A DNA stretch of 64,000 nucleotides from Clostridia bacterium (GCA_900763885.1 CAAFLY010000247.1:1-64000), one strand, 5' to 3'. Counted from the stretch's first letter, positions 45,993 through 55,778 are shown. The notes: a model not told the origin generated them from the letters alone. Program-made: numbers and translations.

Positions 45993-46964
45993 TTATTCCT
46001 CTTCCTTTTTGAGGTCGAGTCCGAGGGAATGCAGCTTCTGGATCACTTCTTCAAGCGACTTCTTACCGAGGTTACGCACCTTCATCATGTCGTCCTCGGT
46101 TCGGTTGATCAGATCTTCAACGGTATCAATGCCGGCGCGCTTCAGACAATTGAAGCTGCGGACGGACATGTCAAGCTCCTCAATGGTCATCTCAAGGACC
46201 TTTTCTTTGACGGTTTCTTTACTTTCCACCATGATCTCTGCATTCTTTGCTTCGTCTGAAAGATCGACGAACAAGTTGAGATGCTCGTTGAGTATCTTGG
46301 CGCCGAGAGAAATCGCTTCTTTCGCGAGGATCACGCCGTTGGTCAGCACCTCGAGTGTGAGTCTGTCATAATCGGTGTTGCTGCCCACGCGGGTATTCTC
46401 GACGGTATAATTCACGTTATAGACCGGCGTATAGATCGAGTCGGTAAAAATGGTACCGATCGGAGCAGAGACGCCCTGGCTCTGCGCCAGATAGAGCTGC
46501 TTGTTCTTTTCCTGCGACACATAGCCTCTGCCGTGATCGAACGTAAGCTCCATGAAGAAGCGCACGTTGTCGCCGACGGTAGCGATGTGATGTTCCGGGT
46601 TGAGGATTTCGATGTCCGCGTCCTGCTTGATGTCGCCGGCAGTCACATCCGCGCCGCCCGTCACGTCGATCAGCACCGTTTTCGGGCCGTCGGTGTGGAG
46701 CTTGGCGGTAATGCCTTTGACGTTGAGGACGATTTCGGTCACGTCTTCCTTCACGCCGGGAATCGTGGAGATCTCGTGCAGCACACTGTCGATCTTAATG
46801 CTGGTAACGGCAACTCCGGGCAGGGAGCTCAGGAGGACACGGCGCAGGGAATTTCCGAGCGTAATACCGTAGCCTCTCTCCAGGGGTTCGATTATAAACT
46901 TTCCGTTTCTGCCATCTTCACTCAGATTGATCGTCGCAATATTCGGCTTTTCAATCTCAATCAT
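45993..46964 (-). CDS. rpoA: RNA polymerase alpha subunit
   Basis: A 323-residue alpha subunit. The N-terminal assembly domain has [20 protein letters not shown], and the C-terminal domain (about 250-310) has the helix-hairpin-helix [19 protein letters not shown] that contacts UP elements and activators. Standard place between rpsD and rplQ, but with a 279-bp spacer upstream. Confidence 0.98.
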   Translation of the reverse strand: MIEIEKPNIATINLSEDGRNGKFIIEPLERGYGITLGNSLRRVLLSSLPGVAVTSIKIDSVLHEISTIPGVKEDVTEIVLNVKGITAKLHTDGPKTVLIDVTGGADVTAGDIKQDADIEILNPEHHIATVGDNVRFFMELTFDHGRGYVSQEKNKQLYLAQSQGVSAPIGTIFTDSIYTPVYNVNYTVENTRVGSNTDYDRLTLEVLTNGVILAKEAISLGAKILNEHLNLFVDLSDEAKNAEIMVESKETVKEKVLEMTIEELDMSVRSFNCLKRAGIDTVEDLINRTEDDMMKVRNLGKKSLEEVIQKLHSLGLDLKKEEE

Positions 46965-47243
46965 GTACTAATAACCCTCCGTTTCCAATGTTTGCAAATC
47001 CACACATTTGCTGTTGCGCTATCTCTCGCAAGGGGAAAGTCTCCAAAGCCGAACCGGACAGATGTCGGTCAGGCAACCGTCGGATGTGGCAAGGTGGGGA
47101 ACCGAAAGGGGATCCTTTGCGATTCCGCCGCCATCCATACCGTGTCCATGAAACGGAGTGCCTCATGGATGATCCCATACTTCCCGGGCCACGCTGGGAG
47201 AAAACCGGGAAACGCTCTCGTGAAAGCGCGCTCTGGGGGATTA

Positions 47244-47870
47244 TTATTTGGAGTACAACTCGACGATGAGCTGTTCTTCGAACGGGAAGTCGATGTCGTC
47301 ACGCTTCGGCAGGGCAATCACCTTGGCGGTAGCGTTGGCGTGGTCGATTTCGAGCCACTTCGGGATCACAGCGGTCTCAGAGGTTTCGACGAGCATCTTG
47401 AACTTTTCGGAAGCCTTGCTCTTTTCACGGAGTGCGATCACGTCGCCGACCTTGCAGATGATGGACGGAATGTCTACCTTCTTGCCGTTTAAGGTGAAGT
47501 GTGCGTGGCGAACCATCTGGCGCGCTTCCTTACGGCTGGATGCGAGGCCCATTCTGTACACGACGTTGTCGAGACGGCACTCGAGGATGGTGAGCATATT
47601 TTCACCGGTAACGCCAGCCTTCTTGTCGGCCTTTACATAGTATTCGTGGAACTGCTTTTCCTGAACACCGTAGTAACGGCGTGCGGTCATCTTTTCTCTA
47701 TGCTGGAGACCATATTCCTTGATGGTCTTGCGGCCTGCGCCGTGCTGACCCGGAACCGTGGCACGACGAGCGACGGCACACTTATCGGAGAGGCAGCGGT
47801 CGCCCTTGAGGAAAAGCTTTTTGCCTTCTCTGCGGCAGAGCTTGCAGGAAGGACCAGTATATCTTGCCAT
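47244..47870 (-). CDS. rpsD: Ribosomal protein S4, zinc-binding form
   Basis: A 208-residue small-subunit assembly protein. Cys9, Cys12, Cys26 and Cys31 form a zinc-binding N-terminus, so this is the C+ form. The S4 RNA-binding domain is at about 98-160 ([20 protein letters not shown]). Confidence 0.98.
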   Translation of the reverse strand: MARYTGPSCKLCRREGKKLFLKGDRCLSDKCAVARRATVPGQHGAGRKTIKEYGLQHREKMTARRYYGVQEKQFHEYYVKADKKAGVTGENMLTILECRLDNVVYRMGLASSRKEARQMVRHAHFTLNGKKVDIPSIICKVGDVIALREKSKASEKFKMLVETSETAVIPKWLEIDHANATAKVIALPKRDDIDFPFEEQLIVELYSK

Positions 47871-47889
47871 TTGTTATTTTCCTCCTAAA

Positions 47890-48288
47890 TTATACTCTTC
47901 TGCGCTTCGGCGGACGGCAACCGTTGTGCGGGATCGGGGTAACGTCCTTGATGAGGGTGATGTCAAGACCGGTGGTCTGGAGTGCGCGGATGGCAGCTTC
48001 ACGACCGTTGCCGGGACCCTTTACGTATACTTCCACCGTCTTCATACCATGTTCCATAGCTCCCTTTGCGGCAGCTTCGGCAGCGGTCTGTGCAGCGAAC
48101 GGCGTGTTCTTCTTGGAGCCCTTGAAGCCCATGCCGCCGGAGGATGCCCACGATACGGTATTGCCCATAACGTCGGTGATCGTCACGATGGTATTGTTGA
48201 AGGTAGAGCGGATGTGTGCGTGACCTTTTTCAATATTCTTCCGGTCGCGACGCTTCTTGATGACTTTCTTAGCAGCTACTTTAGCCAT
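47890..48288 (-). CDS. rpsK: Ribosomal protein S11
   Basis: A 132-residue small-subunit platform protein with a basic N-terminus and the typical [16 protein letters not shown] and [10 protein letters not shown] ends. 19 bp before rpsD. Confidence 0.98.
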   Translation of the reverse strand: MAKVAAKKVIKKRRDRKNIEKGHAHIRSTFNNTIVTITDVMGNTVSWASSGGMGFKGSKKNTPFAAQTAAEAAAKGAMEHGMKTVEVYVKGPGNGREAAIRALQTTGLDITLIKDVTPIPHNGCRPPKRRRV

Positions 48289-48308
48289 TTCGTGCTCTCA
48301 CTCCTTTA

Positions 48309-48677
48309 TTACTTCTTCTTGTTGGCAATCGTCTTAGCCGGACCTTTTCTGGTTCTGGCGTTGGTCTTCGTTCTCTGACCACGCACGGGGAGGCCCTTTC
48401 TGTGACGGATGCCGCGATAGCAGTTGATCTCCACGAGCCGCTTGATGTTCATAGCGACCTCACGACGGAGTTCACCCTCTACGGTATATTCATTTTCGAT
48501 GACGTCACGCAGCTTTGCGATGTCGTCCTCGGTCAGATCCTTCGCACGGATGTCGGGATTGATGCCGGTTTTCTTGAGAATGTCGTTCGCGCTTTTTCTG
48601 CCGATACCATAAATGTAGGTAAGAGCGATTTCCACACGCTTCGAATTCGGGATATCAACACCGGATATACGAGCCAT
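48309..48677 (-). CDS. rpsM: Ribosomal protein S13
   Basis: A 122-residue small-subunit head protein, starting [20 protein letters not shown] with [20 protein letters not shown] near the C-terminus. 20 bp before rpsK. Confidence 0.98.
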   Translation of the reverse strand: MARISGVDIPNSKRVEIALTYIYGIGRKSANDILKKTGINPDIRAKDLTEDDIAKLRDVIENEYTVEGELRREVAMNIKRLVEINCYRGIRHRKGLPVRGQRTKTNARTRKGPAKTIANKKK

Positions 48678-48708
48678 TTGCTTCTTCCACCTTTCTCTGG
48701 TTCTTCAA

Positions 48709-48822
48709 TTAACCCTGTCTCTGCTTGTGCTTCGGGTTTTCACAGATCACCATCACACGGCCGTGACGCTTGATGATCTTGCACTTTTCGCAGATCTTTT
48801 TTACGGAAGGCTTAACTTTCAC
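48709..48822 (-). CDS. rpmJ: Ribosomal protein L36, zinc-binding form
   Basis: A 37-residue protein reading [15 protein letters not shown] and ending PKHKQRQG. The Cys-x2-Cys-x12-Cys-x4-His pattern shows the zinc-binding (C+) form. The start is GTG, with AAAGGTGG upstream. It sits in its standard place before rpsM. Confidence 0.95.
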   Translation of the reverse strand: MKVKPSVKKICEKCKIIKRHGRVMVICENPKHKQRQG

Positions 48823-49200
48823 AGTATAATTCCACCTTTCTTCTTGTTTGCTCCGCGTCCGGGACAGAACACGGAACGGACCACACGCAAAAACGGATCT
48901 CGCTTCTGCGGTTTTGGATCGGGCGCGGCAGACCGGATCGTCTGTCAGGCTCGTCCGGGTATGCCGGGATCGGACGCGACGGGAAATGCGAAACCGTCAG
49001 CGCCGGCGGGACAACCGGCTTCTCCGCCAAGCAACTCTTTGTCGATTCACGCGAATTTTGGATACGCCAAACCGCGCACAGCAATCCGCTGCAAAGACAC
49101 TCTGGAAAATACGGATTTTGCTCCGCGCCAGGATAAGCACACAACGTCGGCGGCACAGAGTTTACGCAAGCCTCTGTCCACGGCGACCGTCATGCCGCAA
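48823..49200. other. Long spacer between infA and rpmJ, no gene
   Basis: These genes are usually nearly adjacent. The 378-bp stretch has overlapping open frames on both strands but none with a ribosome-binding site or recognisable protein, and no boundary arm core. Confidence 0.55.
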
Positions 49201-49422
49201 TCAGCCTTTTGTTCTCCAGGTGATTCTGCCCTTGGTCGGGTCATAAATGGAGACTTCCACCGTGACCTTATCGCCCGGGAGAATGCGGATATAGTTCATT
49301 CTGAGTTTACCGGAAATGTGCGCCGTCACGATCATATCGTTCGGGAGCTTTACCTTGAACGTGGTGTTCGGCAGAGCTTCCACAACGGTGCCTTCAAACT
49401 CAATTACATCATCCTTCGGCAA
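49201..49422 (-). CDS. infA: Translation initiation factor IF-1
   Basis: A 73-residue S1/OB-fold factor binding the ribosomal A site during initiation; [21 protein letters not shown] and [18 protein letters not shown] are diagnostic. The start codon is TTG: no Met codon occurs near the conserved N-terminus, and AAGGAGG lies eight bases upstream of the TTG. Confidence 0.96.
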   Translation of the reverse strand: MPKDDVIEFEGTVVEALPNTTFKVKLPNDMIVTAHISGKLRMNYIRILPGDKVTVEVSIYDPTKGRITWRTKG

Positions 49423-49866
49423 ATGCGTTTCCTCCTTGCGTTTTTTCCATAGGATTCTTCATCGCTCCGGTACATACTTTGCGGCGATAGATCGACTGCG
49501 GGGATCGCGACGCCCGAAGCAGGCACCCAGCCTCCGCTCCGATCCGCATTTCCGCAAGGGAGCCCTTTTTCTTCTGCAATTTTGGTGCGCAAAATCGCGC
49601 GGGCAGTCCATGGGGATCCCGGGTCAGGGAATCTCCGTCTGCCATAGGTCGCACAGGGCAAGTCCTGCGCCTGCCGACACCAACCCCGCCGGATCCATAA
49701 TACAGCCGCGGATCTGGTGGCATTGGAGCGGTAAATTGCCGGTGAAAAACAGCACCGCATGCCCGGATTGCTCCGAAAATGCAGATACGCGGTCCGATTT
49801 TTGGGCAAAAATCCCCCTATCGCACAGCATATCACTTATACATTATACTGAAAATGACCGCTCCTG
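49423..49866. other. Long leader upstream of infA, no gene
   Basis: A 444-bp spacer, most of it downstream of a strong minus-strand promoter, so it would be an untranslated leader of about 410 nt. No riboswitch class or attenuator was identified by eye. Confidence 0.55.
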
Positions 49867-49870
49867 TCAA
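49842..49870 (-). promoter_or_regulatory. Internal promoter upstream of infA
   Basis: -35 TTGACA, 17-bp spacer, -10 TATAAT. The -35 overlaps the last codons of the KOW-protein gene. It would drive infA-rpmJ-rpsM-rpsK-rpsD-rpoA-rplQ independently of the upstream part. Confidence 0.8.
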
Positions 49871-50175
49871 GCGGGATTTTCGCCTTTTGCGGATTTTTTC
49901 GCATTTTCTACGTAATGCTCATATTTCGCAAGGATTTCGGCGACTGTTTTGTCTGTATATGCCATAGCGAGCGCGGCTCTCTCGTCCTCGGACAGCGGTG
50001 CGATCCACACAAGATGGGCGATATTCTTCACCTTCGGCCTGTCCACCGGATGGAGCGCGCCGTTCACGATCGTGACTGCCGGATACGGCGCGTCCGCCGC
50101 GCCCGTGGTGAGGTAAAGCCGCCTCCGATCCCTGCCGCATCTGGACCGCACGACGTACAGCTCCGTCGGATTCAT
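49867..50175 (-). CDS. KOW-domain RNA-binding protein (L14e-like)
   Basis: A 102-residue protein of the small KOW family found between map and infA in many Firmicutes. The N-terminus MNPTELYVVRSRCGRDRRRL is the KOW strand, followed by NGALHPVDRPKVKNIAHL. The C-terminal 40 residues are helical and charged. Its ATG overlaps the map stop as ATGA, so translation is coupled. Exact role unknown; RNA or ribosome binding is inferred from the family. Confidence 0.85.
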   Translation of the reverse strand: MNPTELYVVRSRCGRDRRRLYLTTGAADAPYPAVTIVNGALHPVDRPKVKNIAHLVWIAPLSEDERAALAMAYTDKTVAEILAKYEHYVENAKKSAKGENPA

Positions 50176-50933
50176 ATATCCGCCACCTTGGTGAGCAGAA
50201 GCACGCCGTCCGGCGTCAGAGCGCAGCTGTGCTCGTAATGCGCGGACAGGCTGCCGTCTCTCGTGACCACCGTCCAGTGATCGGGACGCTCGACGACCTC
50301 GGGTCCGCCCAGGTTCACCATCGGCTCGATCGCGATCGTCATCCCGCGGCACAGTCTCGGTCCGCGTCCCGCGGTGCCAAAGTTCGGTACGTTCGGATCC
50401 TCGTGCAGCTCGTGGCCCACGCCGTGTCCGACGTACTTCTTCACCGTCGTCATGCCGTTTTCCACTACATAACTGTCGATGGCGTGCCCGATGTCCCCAA
50501 TCCTGCCGTGCTCGATGTCGATCGCCGCTACGCCGCGGTAGAAGCTCTCCTTCGTCACGTCGATCAGGTGCTGTGCCTCCGCGGAAATCCTGCCCACCGG
50601 GAACGTGTTCGCGCTGTCCCCATGAAAGCCGCCGATGAACGCGCCTACGTCGATCTTCACAATGTCCCCCTCGTGCAGCACCCTGTCCGCCGACGGGATC
50701 CCATGGATCACCTCGCTGTTGATCGATATGCACGCGCTCCCCGGAAATCCACCGTACCCCAAAAACGACGGCTTCGCTCCGTTCTTCTCAATATGGTGCC
50801 GGATCTTCTCGTCGATCTGCTTCGTGGTGACCCCTTCCTTGATCATCTCCGCCGCCACCAGTATCGCTTCCCCGGTGATCCGCCCGGCTATCTTCATCTT
50901 CTCAATCTGCTCTTTTGTCTTTATTACTATCAT
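50172..50933 (-). CDS. map: Methionine aminopeptidase, type I
   Basis: Removes the N-terminal Met from nascent proteins. The 253-residue sequence has the metal ligands in VKIDVGAFIGGFHGDSANTF, GHGVGHELHEDP and TIAIEPMVNLG, and finishes with the EHSCALTPDGVLLLT block. AAAGGA precedes the ATG. Usually adjacent to adk, but here 556 bp of boundary repeats lie between. Confidence 0.97.
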   Translation of the reverse strand: MIVIKTKEQIEKMKIAGRITGEAILVAAEMIKEGVTTKQIDEKIRHHIEKNGAKPSFLGYGGFPGSACISINSEVIHGIPSADRVLHEGDIVKIDVGAFIGGFHGDSANTFPVGRISAEAQHLIDVTKESFYRGVAAIDIEHGRIGDIGHAIDSYVVENGMTTVKKYVGHGVGHELHEDPNVPNFGTAGRGPRLCRGMTIAIEPMVNLGGPEVVERPDHWTVVTRDGSLSAHYEHSCALTPDGVLLLTKVADI

Positions 50934-50958
50934 TTTATGTAATCCTTTAATTTCTGGT

Positions 50959-51190
50959 GACTGGGGGACGCGGGGAGACGGGGAACGGGGAACGGTCGCT
51001 TTTGAAAAAGCTCCGCAAAACTTTTATATGGGGGTGGTGATGGATTTAGTTTGTGCAAGTCGGTTTGCTCACCAATTTGGTGCCGTCCTAGGCATCAGGA
51101 GATCGTTCGCGAGCGGCTCCCGATGGGATCCGCCTTCTACGGGGAGAGATTGCGGGATATAGTTTATTGGGGTAATGGTAGAATACCGCG
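50959..51190 (+). repeat. Boundary repeat arm, full length (left)
   Basis: GGGGAGACGGGGAACGGGG, CGCTTTTGAAAAAGC, CTCCGCAAAACTTTTATA, TTTAGTTTGTGCAAGTC, CTCACCAATTTGGTGC, TCGTTCGCGAGCGGCTCCC, CCGCCTTCTACGGGGAGAG and GGTAGAATACC, the same block order as 10646-10906. Confidence 0.85.
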
Positions 51191-51304
51191 TTGGGGATGG
51201 GATTGCGTGTAATTTTCATTGGAGATTAGACCGCACACCTATCCACCCCCGTCGTGTCTCCCCGCATCCCCGCATCTCCACCCTGATGGACGCACCTACA
51301 TCAA

Positions 51305-51485
51305 ATAGACGGCGGATCCGTCCCCGGAGCCGCCCCAGAACGATCTCCTGCGGACTTGGACGGAGCAATATTGGTGCGCACACGGACTTGCACAAACTAT
51401 ATCCATCACCAATCCCCTTATAAAAGTTTTGCGGAGCTTTTTCAAAAGCGACCGTTCCCCCCGTTCCCCGTCTCCCGTTCCCTAC
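51305..51485 (-). repeat. Boundary repeat arm (right, inner blocks diverged)
   Basis: Inverted partner of 50959-51190. The outer blocks are well kept (CTTGCACAAACTATATCC, ATAAAAGTTTTGCGGAG, GCTTTTTCAAAAGCG, CGTTCCCC units). The inner CGTTCGCGAGCGG has become a different but still GC-rich sequence. Confidence 0.8.
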
Positions 51486-51489
51486 AAAG

Positions 51490-52128
51490 TTACTCTTCCA
51501 ATGCAGCAGCCATCAAAGCGGTGGTGTCTTCGAGTTTTTCCTGACCGTAGACGAGCTTGAGGAGGCCGCGGGACTTGTAGAAATCCTTGAGCGGCTCGGT
51601 CTGATCGTGATAGACCAGGAGGCGTTCCTTGACGACCTCGGGCGCGTCATCGGAGCGAATCGTGAGCGGCTCGCCGCAGTGGCAATTTTCGCCGGCAGGG
51701 GACGGATTGTACTTCACGTGGTACGTCATGCCGCACTTTTTGCAGACGCGTCTGCCGCCCATGCGCTCCATGATGGAATCATCCGTCACCTCAATGGATA
51801 TCACGTCCGTGATCTCGACGCCCATCTTTTCGAGTGCTTCCGCCTGCGGAACCGTGCGCGGGAATCCGTCCAGGATAAAGCCGTTCGCGCAGTCGTCCTT
51901 TGCCATGCGTTCCTTGATGATGTGGATCACCACGTCGTCCGGCACCAGATCGCCCTTTTCCGTGTAGCTCTTGACCTTCTTGCCAAGCTCGCTGCCCGAA
52001 GCGATCGCCTCGCGGATCATCGCACCTGTGGAGATCGCCGGAATCCCGTACCGCTCCGAAATGATCTCCGCCTGCGTTCCCTTGCCGGCTCCCGGCGCGC
52101 CCAGGAGAATCAGATTCAATTTTCTCAT
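51490..52128 (-). CDS. adk: Adenylate kinase, zinc-LID form
   Basis: Interconverts AMP, ADP and ATP. The 212-residue enzyme has the P-loop GAPGAGKGTQ (about 9-18), the AMP-binding region and a LID domain with four cysteines (CKKCG and CHCG), the zinc form common in Gram-positives. Its usual neighbours secY and map are present but separated by 405 and 556 bp. No strong Shine-Dalgarno is evident. Confidence 0.97.
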   Translation of the reverse strand: MRKLNLILLGAPGAGKGTQAEIISERYGIPAISTGAMIREAIASGSELGKKVKSYTEKGDLVPDDVVIHIIKERMAKDDCANGFILDGFPRTVPQAEALEKMGVEITDVISIEVTDDSIMERMGGRRVCKKCGMTYHVKYNPSPAGENCHCGEPLTIRSDDAPEVVKERLLVYHDQTEPLKDFYKSRGLLKLVYGQEKLEDTTALMAAALEE

Positions 52129-52139
52129 TTTGTATTTCG

Positions 52140-52215
52140 CGGAGGAGCTTTTCTGAAATAGCCTTCCCCCGCACCCCTTTCAAAAAACTTTATACTGTAT
52201 TCTGGTTTTCGTACC
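52140..52215 (+). repeat. Boundary repeat arm (diverged, left)
   Basis: GGAGGAGCTTTTCTGAAATA, CTTCCCCCGCACCCCTTTC, AAAAAACTTTATACTG; closest to the variant at 58976-59070. Confidence 0.5.
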
Positions 52216-52364
52216 CGCAAATCGTCCGTTACGGTATATAAAGTGAGTGCGGAAACATACCGTAACCACTATATCTCTCATTCTCTCCAAAATAACCCGG
52301 GAATAAACAAGCGCACAAAGCTAACCCCTAGAAATCAACCCGGCAATCCGGCAATCCAGCAGTC

Positions 52365-52465
52365 CAAAATCCTGCCCCTTTTTTATAAAGTTCTTGCCCA
52401 GAATGCGCAGCTTTCTGACTTCTTGTCAAGAAGCGTCCTGTTCCCCCGTTCCCCCGTATCCAAGG
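52365..52465 (-). repeat. Boundary repeat arm (diverged, right)
   Basis: TTTTATAAAGTTCTTGCCC, GACTTCTTGTCAAGAAGCGT, then CTGTTCCCCCGTTCCCCC toward secY. Confidence 0.6.
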
Positions 52466-52478
52466 CAATAACGCCAAT

Positions 52479-52518
52479 AAGCGGCGTGCTTTCCGTTGGA
52501 TTGGAGAGAACGCCGCTT
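52479..52518 (-). terminator. Hairpin after secY
   Basis: AAGCGGCGT pairs with ACGCCGCTT across a 22-base loop, 16 bases after the secY stop. There is no T-run, so it may stabilise mRNA or pause transcription and not terminate. Confidence 0.4.
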
Positions 52519-52533
52519 GTCGGATGCGGATGA

Positions 52534-53865
52534 TTATTCCAAGAAGCCCTTGTAGTGACGCATGGTCATCTGCGCTTCGATCTCGCGGATCGTTTCGAGG
52601 ACGACGCCCACCACGATGATGAGGGACGAGCCGCCGAACGCCAGACTAGCCATTGCACCGCCGGCGATGATGTTCGCAAGGAGCGGCACCACGGAGACAA
52701 TACCTAAGAAGATCGCGCCGATGAAGGTCACACGGGACAGGATCTTGCTGATATAGTCCGAGGTCGGTCTGCCCGGACGGATACCCGGGATGAAGCCGCC
52801 GTTCGCCTTCATGTTGTTCGCCACTTCGATCGGGTTGAAGGAAATGGAGATGTAGAAGTAGGAGAACGCGACGATGAGAACGAGCGTCAGGATCGCGTAC
52901 ACGATGCTGTCCGCCTGGAACAGTCCGAGGAATCCGGCCCAGAAGGAGCCTTCCTTCGGCGTCGGGCAGAACATGGCAATCGTCGCCGGGATCGTGATGA
53001 TGGAGTTCGCGAAGATGATCGGCATAACGCCCGTCATGTTCACCTTGATCGGAAGATTCGACGACTGGCCGCCGTACATCTTTCTGCCAACTACCTTCTT
53101 CGCGTACTGTACAGGGATTCTGCGTTCACTGTTCGTACCGAATACGATGAACGCCACCATGGCGATCGCAACCACAACCGCAAGGATTGCGATGATCGTG
53201 CCGAGCCACCACGGAATCGTGCCCACCGTGTCGTCGCGCTTCATGTACTGCGCCTTGCCCGTGACAAAACGCCACAGGGAAAGAGCCGTAGACGGAAGGC
53301 GGGAGATAATGTTCACGAAAAGGATCATGGAAATGCCGTTGCCAATGCCGTTTTCGTTGATCTTCTCAGAGAGCCACATGACCAGCGCGGAGCCGGCACA
53401 ATAGCTCGTGATGATAACGATCGCCGCGAAAACGCCCTTGTCAATGATCGCGCCGTTCGTCTTCAGAATCTGATAATAGCCGAACGCCGTCAGAAGACCC
53501 AGCGCAACCGTAACGTAACGGGTGATCTGGTTGATCTTCTTTCTGCCCTCTTCGCCTTCCTTGGAAAGGTTTTCGAGGTAGGGGATCGCGATGCAAAGAA
53601 GCTGCATTACGATGGATGCCGTAATGTACGGGTTGATACCCAGTGCAAACAGTGTCGCCTGCGAGAATGCGTTACCGGTGATGATGTTCAGATACTGGAA
53701 GATCGAACCGTTCGTCGCCGACATATACAGGCTGAGCTGGTTGGAATCCAGGTACGGAACCGGAATCGCTGTGCCAACCCGGTACAATACGAGAATGAAC
53801 AGGGTAAAGAGCAGTTTCTTCTTCAGATCCGCAATTTTCCACGCATTCTTGATGGTCTCGAACAC
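52534..53865 (-). CDS. secY: Preprotein translocase subunit SecY
   Basis: The 443-residue channel-forming subunit of the Sec translocon, with ten membrane helices. Signatures include NAWKIADLKKKLLFTLFIL at the N-terminus, LGINPYITASIVMQLL, and the late GGFIPGIRPGRPTSDYI. Its start abuts the rplO stop directly. Confidence 0.98.
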   Translation of the reverse strand: MFETIKNAWKIADLKKKLLFTLFILVLYRVGTAIPVPYLDSNQLSLYMSATNGSIFQYLNIITGNAFSQATLFALGINPYITASIVMQLLCIAIPYLENLSKEGEEGRKKINQITRYVTVALGLLTAFGYYQILKTNGAIIDKGVFAAIVIITSYCAGSALVMWLSEKINENGIGNGISMILFVNIISRLPSTALSLWRFVTGKAQYMKRDDTVGTIPWWLGTIIAILAVVVAIAMVAFIVFGTNSERRIPVQYAKKVVGRKMYGGQSSNLPIKVNMTGVMPIIFANSIITIPATIAMFCPTPKEGSFWAGFLGLFQADSIVYAILTLVLIVAFSYFYISISFNPIEVANNMKANGGFIPGIRPGRPTSDYISKILSRVTFIGAIFLGIVSVVPLLANIIAGGAMASLAFGGSSLIIVVGVVLETIREIEAQMTMRHYKGFLE

Positions 53866-54306
53866 TTATACCACCTCGGTCTTTCCACCCACCGCTTCAA
53901 TTTTTTCCTTTGCACTTGCGGAGAAAACAGAAGCTTCAACGGTTAATTTTTTCTTGATTTCGCCGTTGCCGAGTACCTTCAGACCGTCCAGTGGCTTCTT
54001 AACAATACCGGCGGCCATAAGTTTGTCGAGGTTTACGGTTTCGCCGTCTTCAAAACGATTCAGAGTCTCCAGATTCACGATCGCGTAGTGTACCGCGAAG
54101 TGATTGTGGAAGCCTCTCTTCGGCAGCTTTCTGTACAGAGGAAGCTGACCGCCTTCAAATCCCGGACGAACGCCGCCGCCGGAACGCGCATTCTGACCCT
54201 TGTGGCCTTTGCCCGCGGTCTTGCCGTTGCCGGAGCCGGGACCTCTGCCAACACGGAATCCGTCTTTTACGGAGCCGGGAGCCGGTGTCAGTTCATGGAG
54301 TTTCAT
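53866..54306 (-). CDS. rplO: Ribosomal protein L15
   Basis: A 146-residue large-subunit protein with the Gly/Lys-rich N-terminus ([20 protein letters not shown]). Followed immediately by secY. Confidence 0.98.
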   Translation of the reverse strand: MKLHELTPAPGSVKDGFRVGRGPGSGNGKTAGKGHKGQNARSGGGVRPGFEGGQLPLYRKLPKRGFHNHFAVHYAIVNLETLNRFEDGETVNLDKLMAAGIVKKPLDGLKVLGNGEIKKKLTVEASVFSASAKEKIEAVGGKTEVV

Positions 54307-54348
54307 AAGTTATATCCTCCTATCAATATATCGTGTCTTTCGGAGGGC

Positions 54349-54528
54349 TTACGCCTTCTCCACGATCACCAGGTGAGAAAGCACCTTGATCTTACCGTCC
54401 AGTACCGGGCCAGCCTCGTGCACCACGGAGTCACCGATCTTGCGCAGACCGAGAGACGCGGCGGTTGCCTTCTGGTTGGGCTTCGCGGCTATGAGACTCT
54501 TCTTCAGAGTAACCTTTACGTTTTCCAT
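54349..54528 (-). CDS. rpmD: Ribosomal protein L30
   Basis: A 59-residue protein beginning MENVKVTLKKSLIAAKPNQK and containing LGLRKIGDSVVHE, the L30 signature. GGGAGGTTATG precedes the ATG. It lies between rpsE and rplO as expected. Confidence 0.95.
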   Translation of the reverse strand: MENVKVTLKKSLIAAKPNQKATAASLGLRKIGDSVVHEAGPVLDGKIKVLSHLVIVEKA

Positions 54529-54543
54529 TGCTCATAACCTCCC

Positions 54544-55050
54544 TTATTCCGTTACCTGCTCCACGCTGATGCCTCTGGTCTTGGCGACCTGTTCGGCACT
54601 GCGGAGCGTTTTCAGACCCTCAAAGGTAGCCTTCACAACGTTTACCGGGTTGTTGGAACGGAGGCACTTGGAACGTACATTCTTGATGCCCGCCAGCTCC
54701 ATTACGACACGTACCGTCTTGCCTGCGATGATACCGGTACCTTTCGGAGCCGGCTTCAGCAGTACGGTGCCCGCGCCATATACGCCCAGCACTTCGTGCG
54801 GAATCGTTACCTCATTGATGGATACTTCGATCATGTTCTTCTTTGCATCTTCGATCGCCTTGCGGACCGCTTCCGGTACCTCAGCAGCCTTGCCGATACC
54901 GTAGCCTACGTGTCCGTTGCCGTCGCCGACTACCATGACAGCCGCAAAACGAGCGATACGACCGCCCTTGACCGTCTTGGATACGCGGCGGATGACGACC
55001 TGCTTTTCCTGCAGATCGAGCTCATCGGGATTAAATCTCTTGTTAGCCAT
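54544..55050 (-). CDS. rpsE: Ribosomal protein S5
   Basis: A 168-residue small-subunit protein with the double-stranded RNA-binding-like region [20 protein letters not shown] and C-terminal S5 fold. 15 bp before rpmD. A 368-bp spacer with a boundary arm separates it from rplR. Confidence 0.98.
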   Translation of the reverse strand: MANKRFNPDELDLQEKQVVIRRVSKTVKGGRIARFAAVMVVGDGNGHVGYGIGKAAEVPEAVRKAIEDAKKNMIEVSINEVTIPHEVLGVYGAGTVLLKPAPKGTGIIAGKTVRVVMELAGIKNVRSKCLRSNNPVNVVKATFEGLKTLRSAEQVAKTRGISVEQVTE

Positions 55051-55418
55051 TTCGTTTCTCCAAAATTATTTTTGAAATGATGTTCTGATAACTTCCTTCT
55101 CGACGCCATCGCGTTACCCTATCACATAGGAAGCAGGCTCGGAATCTGCCCGCGATGCCGCCCCAAAAACCGGGACAAAAGCTGCCAACACAGCCCAAAA
55201 AACGAAAGTCAAAGCCCAACCACCACCCTACGATAGCGGTATTCTCCCCTATACAGCGTGCCGCACAAAGGATAAAAGCCAAACCAAAGAAACGAGCGCC
55301 ATAAGCCAACCAAACATTCATTCTGTTCCCCAGTATAAAAGTTTTGCCAGGCTTTTCCAAAAGCCGCGTTCCCCCGTCCCCGTTCCCCCCCCGAGGAAGT
55401 TATGTGTACAACCCGGAA
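55051..55418. other. Spacer between rplR and rpsE, no gene
   Basis: Normally a few bases. Contains one boundary arm next to rplR; the remainder has no supported frame. Confidence 0.6.
55325..55405 (-). repeat. Boundary repeat arm inside the spc operon
   Basis: AGTATAAAAGTTTTGCCAGG, GGCTTTTCCAAAAGCCG, CGTTCCCCCGTCCCCGTTCC, then the rplR stop after about 15 bases. Only one arm is recognisable. Confidence 0.75.
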
Positions 55419-55778
55419 TTAGAACTTAAGGCCGCCTTCGCGAGCGCCTGCCGCCAGTTCCGATACACGTCCGTGATAGATATAACCGCCACGGTCGAAG
55501 ACAACATCTTCGATGCCCTTGGCCTTTGCTCTTTCGGCGATGGTCATGCCGACCTTCTTAGCGGCTTCCTTGTTGGAGCCGATAGCGCCGAAATCCTTCT
55601 CGGTGGTGGAAGCCGCGCAGAGCGTAACTCCTGCCACGTCGTCGATGATCTGTGCGTAAATGTGTGCGTTGGAGCGGTAAACAGCGAGACGGGGACGTTC
55701 AGCGGTACCGGACACTTTGGCACGAACTCTCGCATGTCTCTTAAGACGCTGCGCATTCTTATCCTTCTTAGTAACCAT
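55419..55778 (-). CDS. rplR: Ribosomal protein L18
   Basis: A 119-residue 5S-rRNA-binding protein with [20 protein letters not shown] and [20 protein letters not shown]. Confidence 0.98.
   Translation of the reverse strand: MVTKKDKNAQRLKRHARVRAKVSGTAERPRLAVYRSNAHIYAQIIDDVAGVTLCAASTTEKDFGAIGSNKEAAKKVGMTIAERAKAKGIEDVVFDRGGYIYHGRVSELAAGAREGGLKF

Larger units (their letters stand above)
50934..51489. other. Boundary-repeat pair between adk and map, no gene
   Basis: Two inverted arms with about 100 bases between them. No coding frame is supported; the open frames visible are repeat translations such as VAFEKAPQNFY. Confidence 0.65.
52129..52533. other. Spacer between secY and adk, no gene
   Basis: Contains diverged boundary arms and a hairpin after the secY stop. 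No coding frame is supported. Confidence 0.55.

Noticed and set aside
48812..49246. Short genes between infA and rpmJ
   Set aside because: Overlapping frames on both strands without ribosome-binding sites or recognisable sequence.
55043..55360. Gene between rpsE and rplR
   Set aside because: The frame begins in a boundary arm (MEKPGKTFILG is a translated arm) and overlaps the end of the rpsE leader; no family match.
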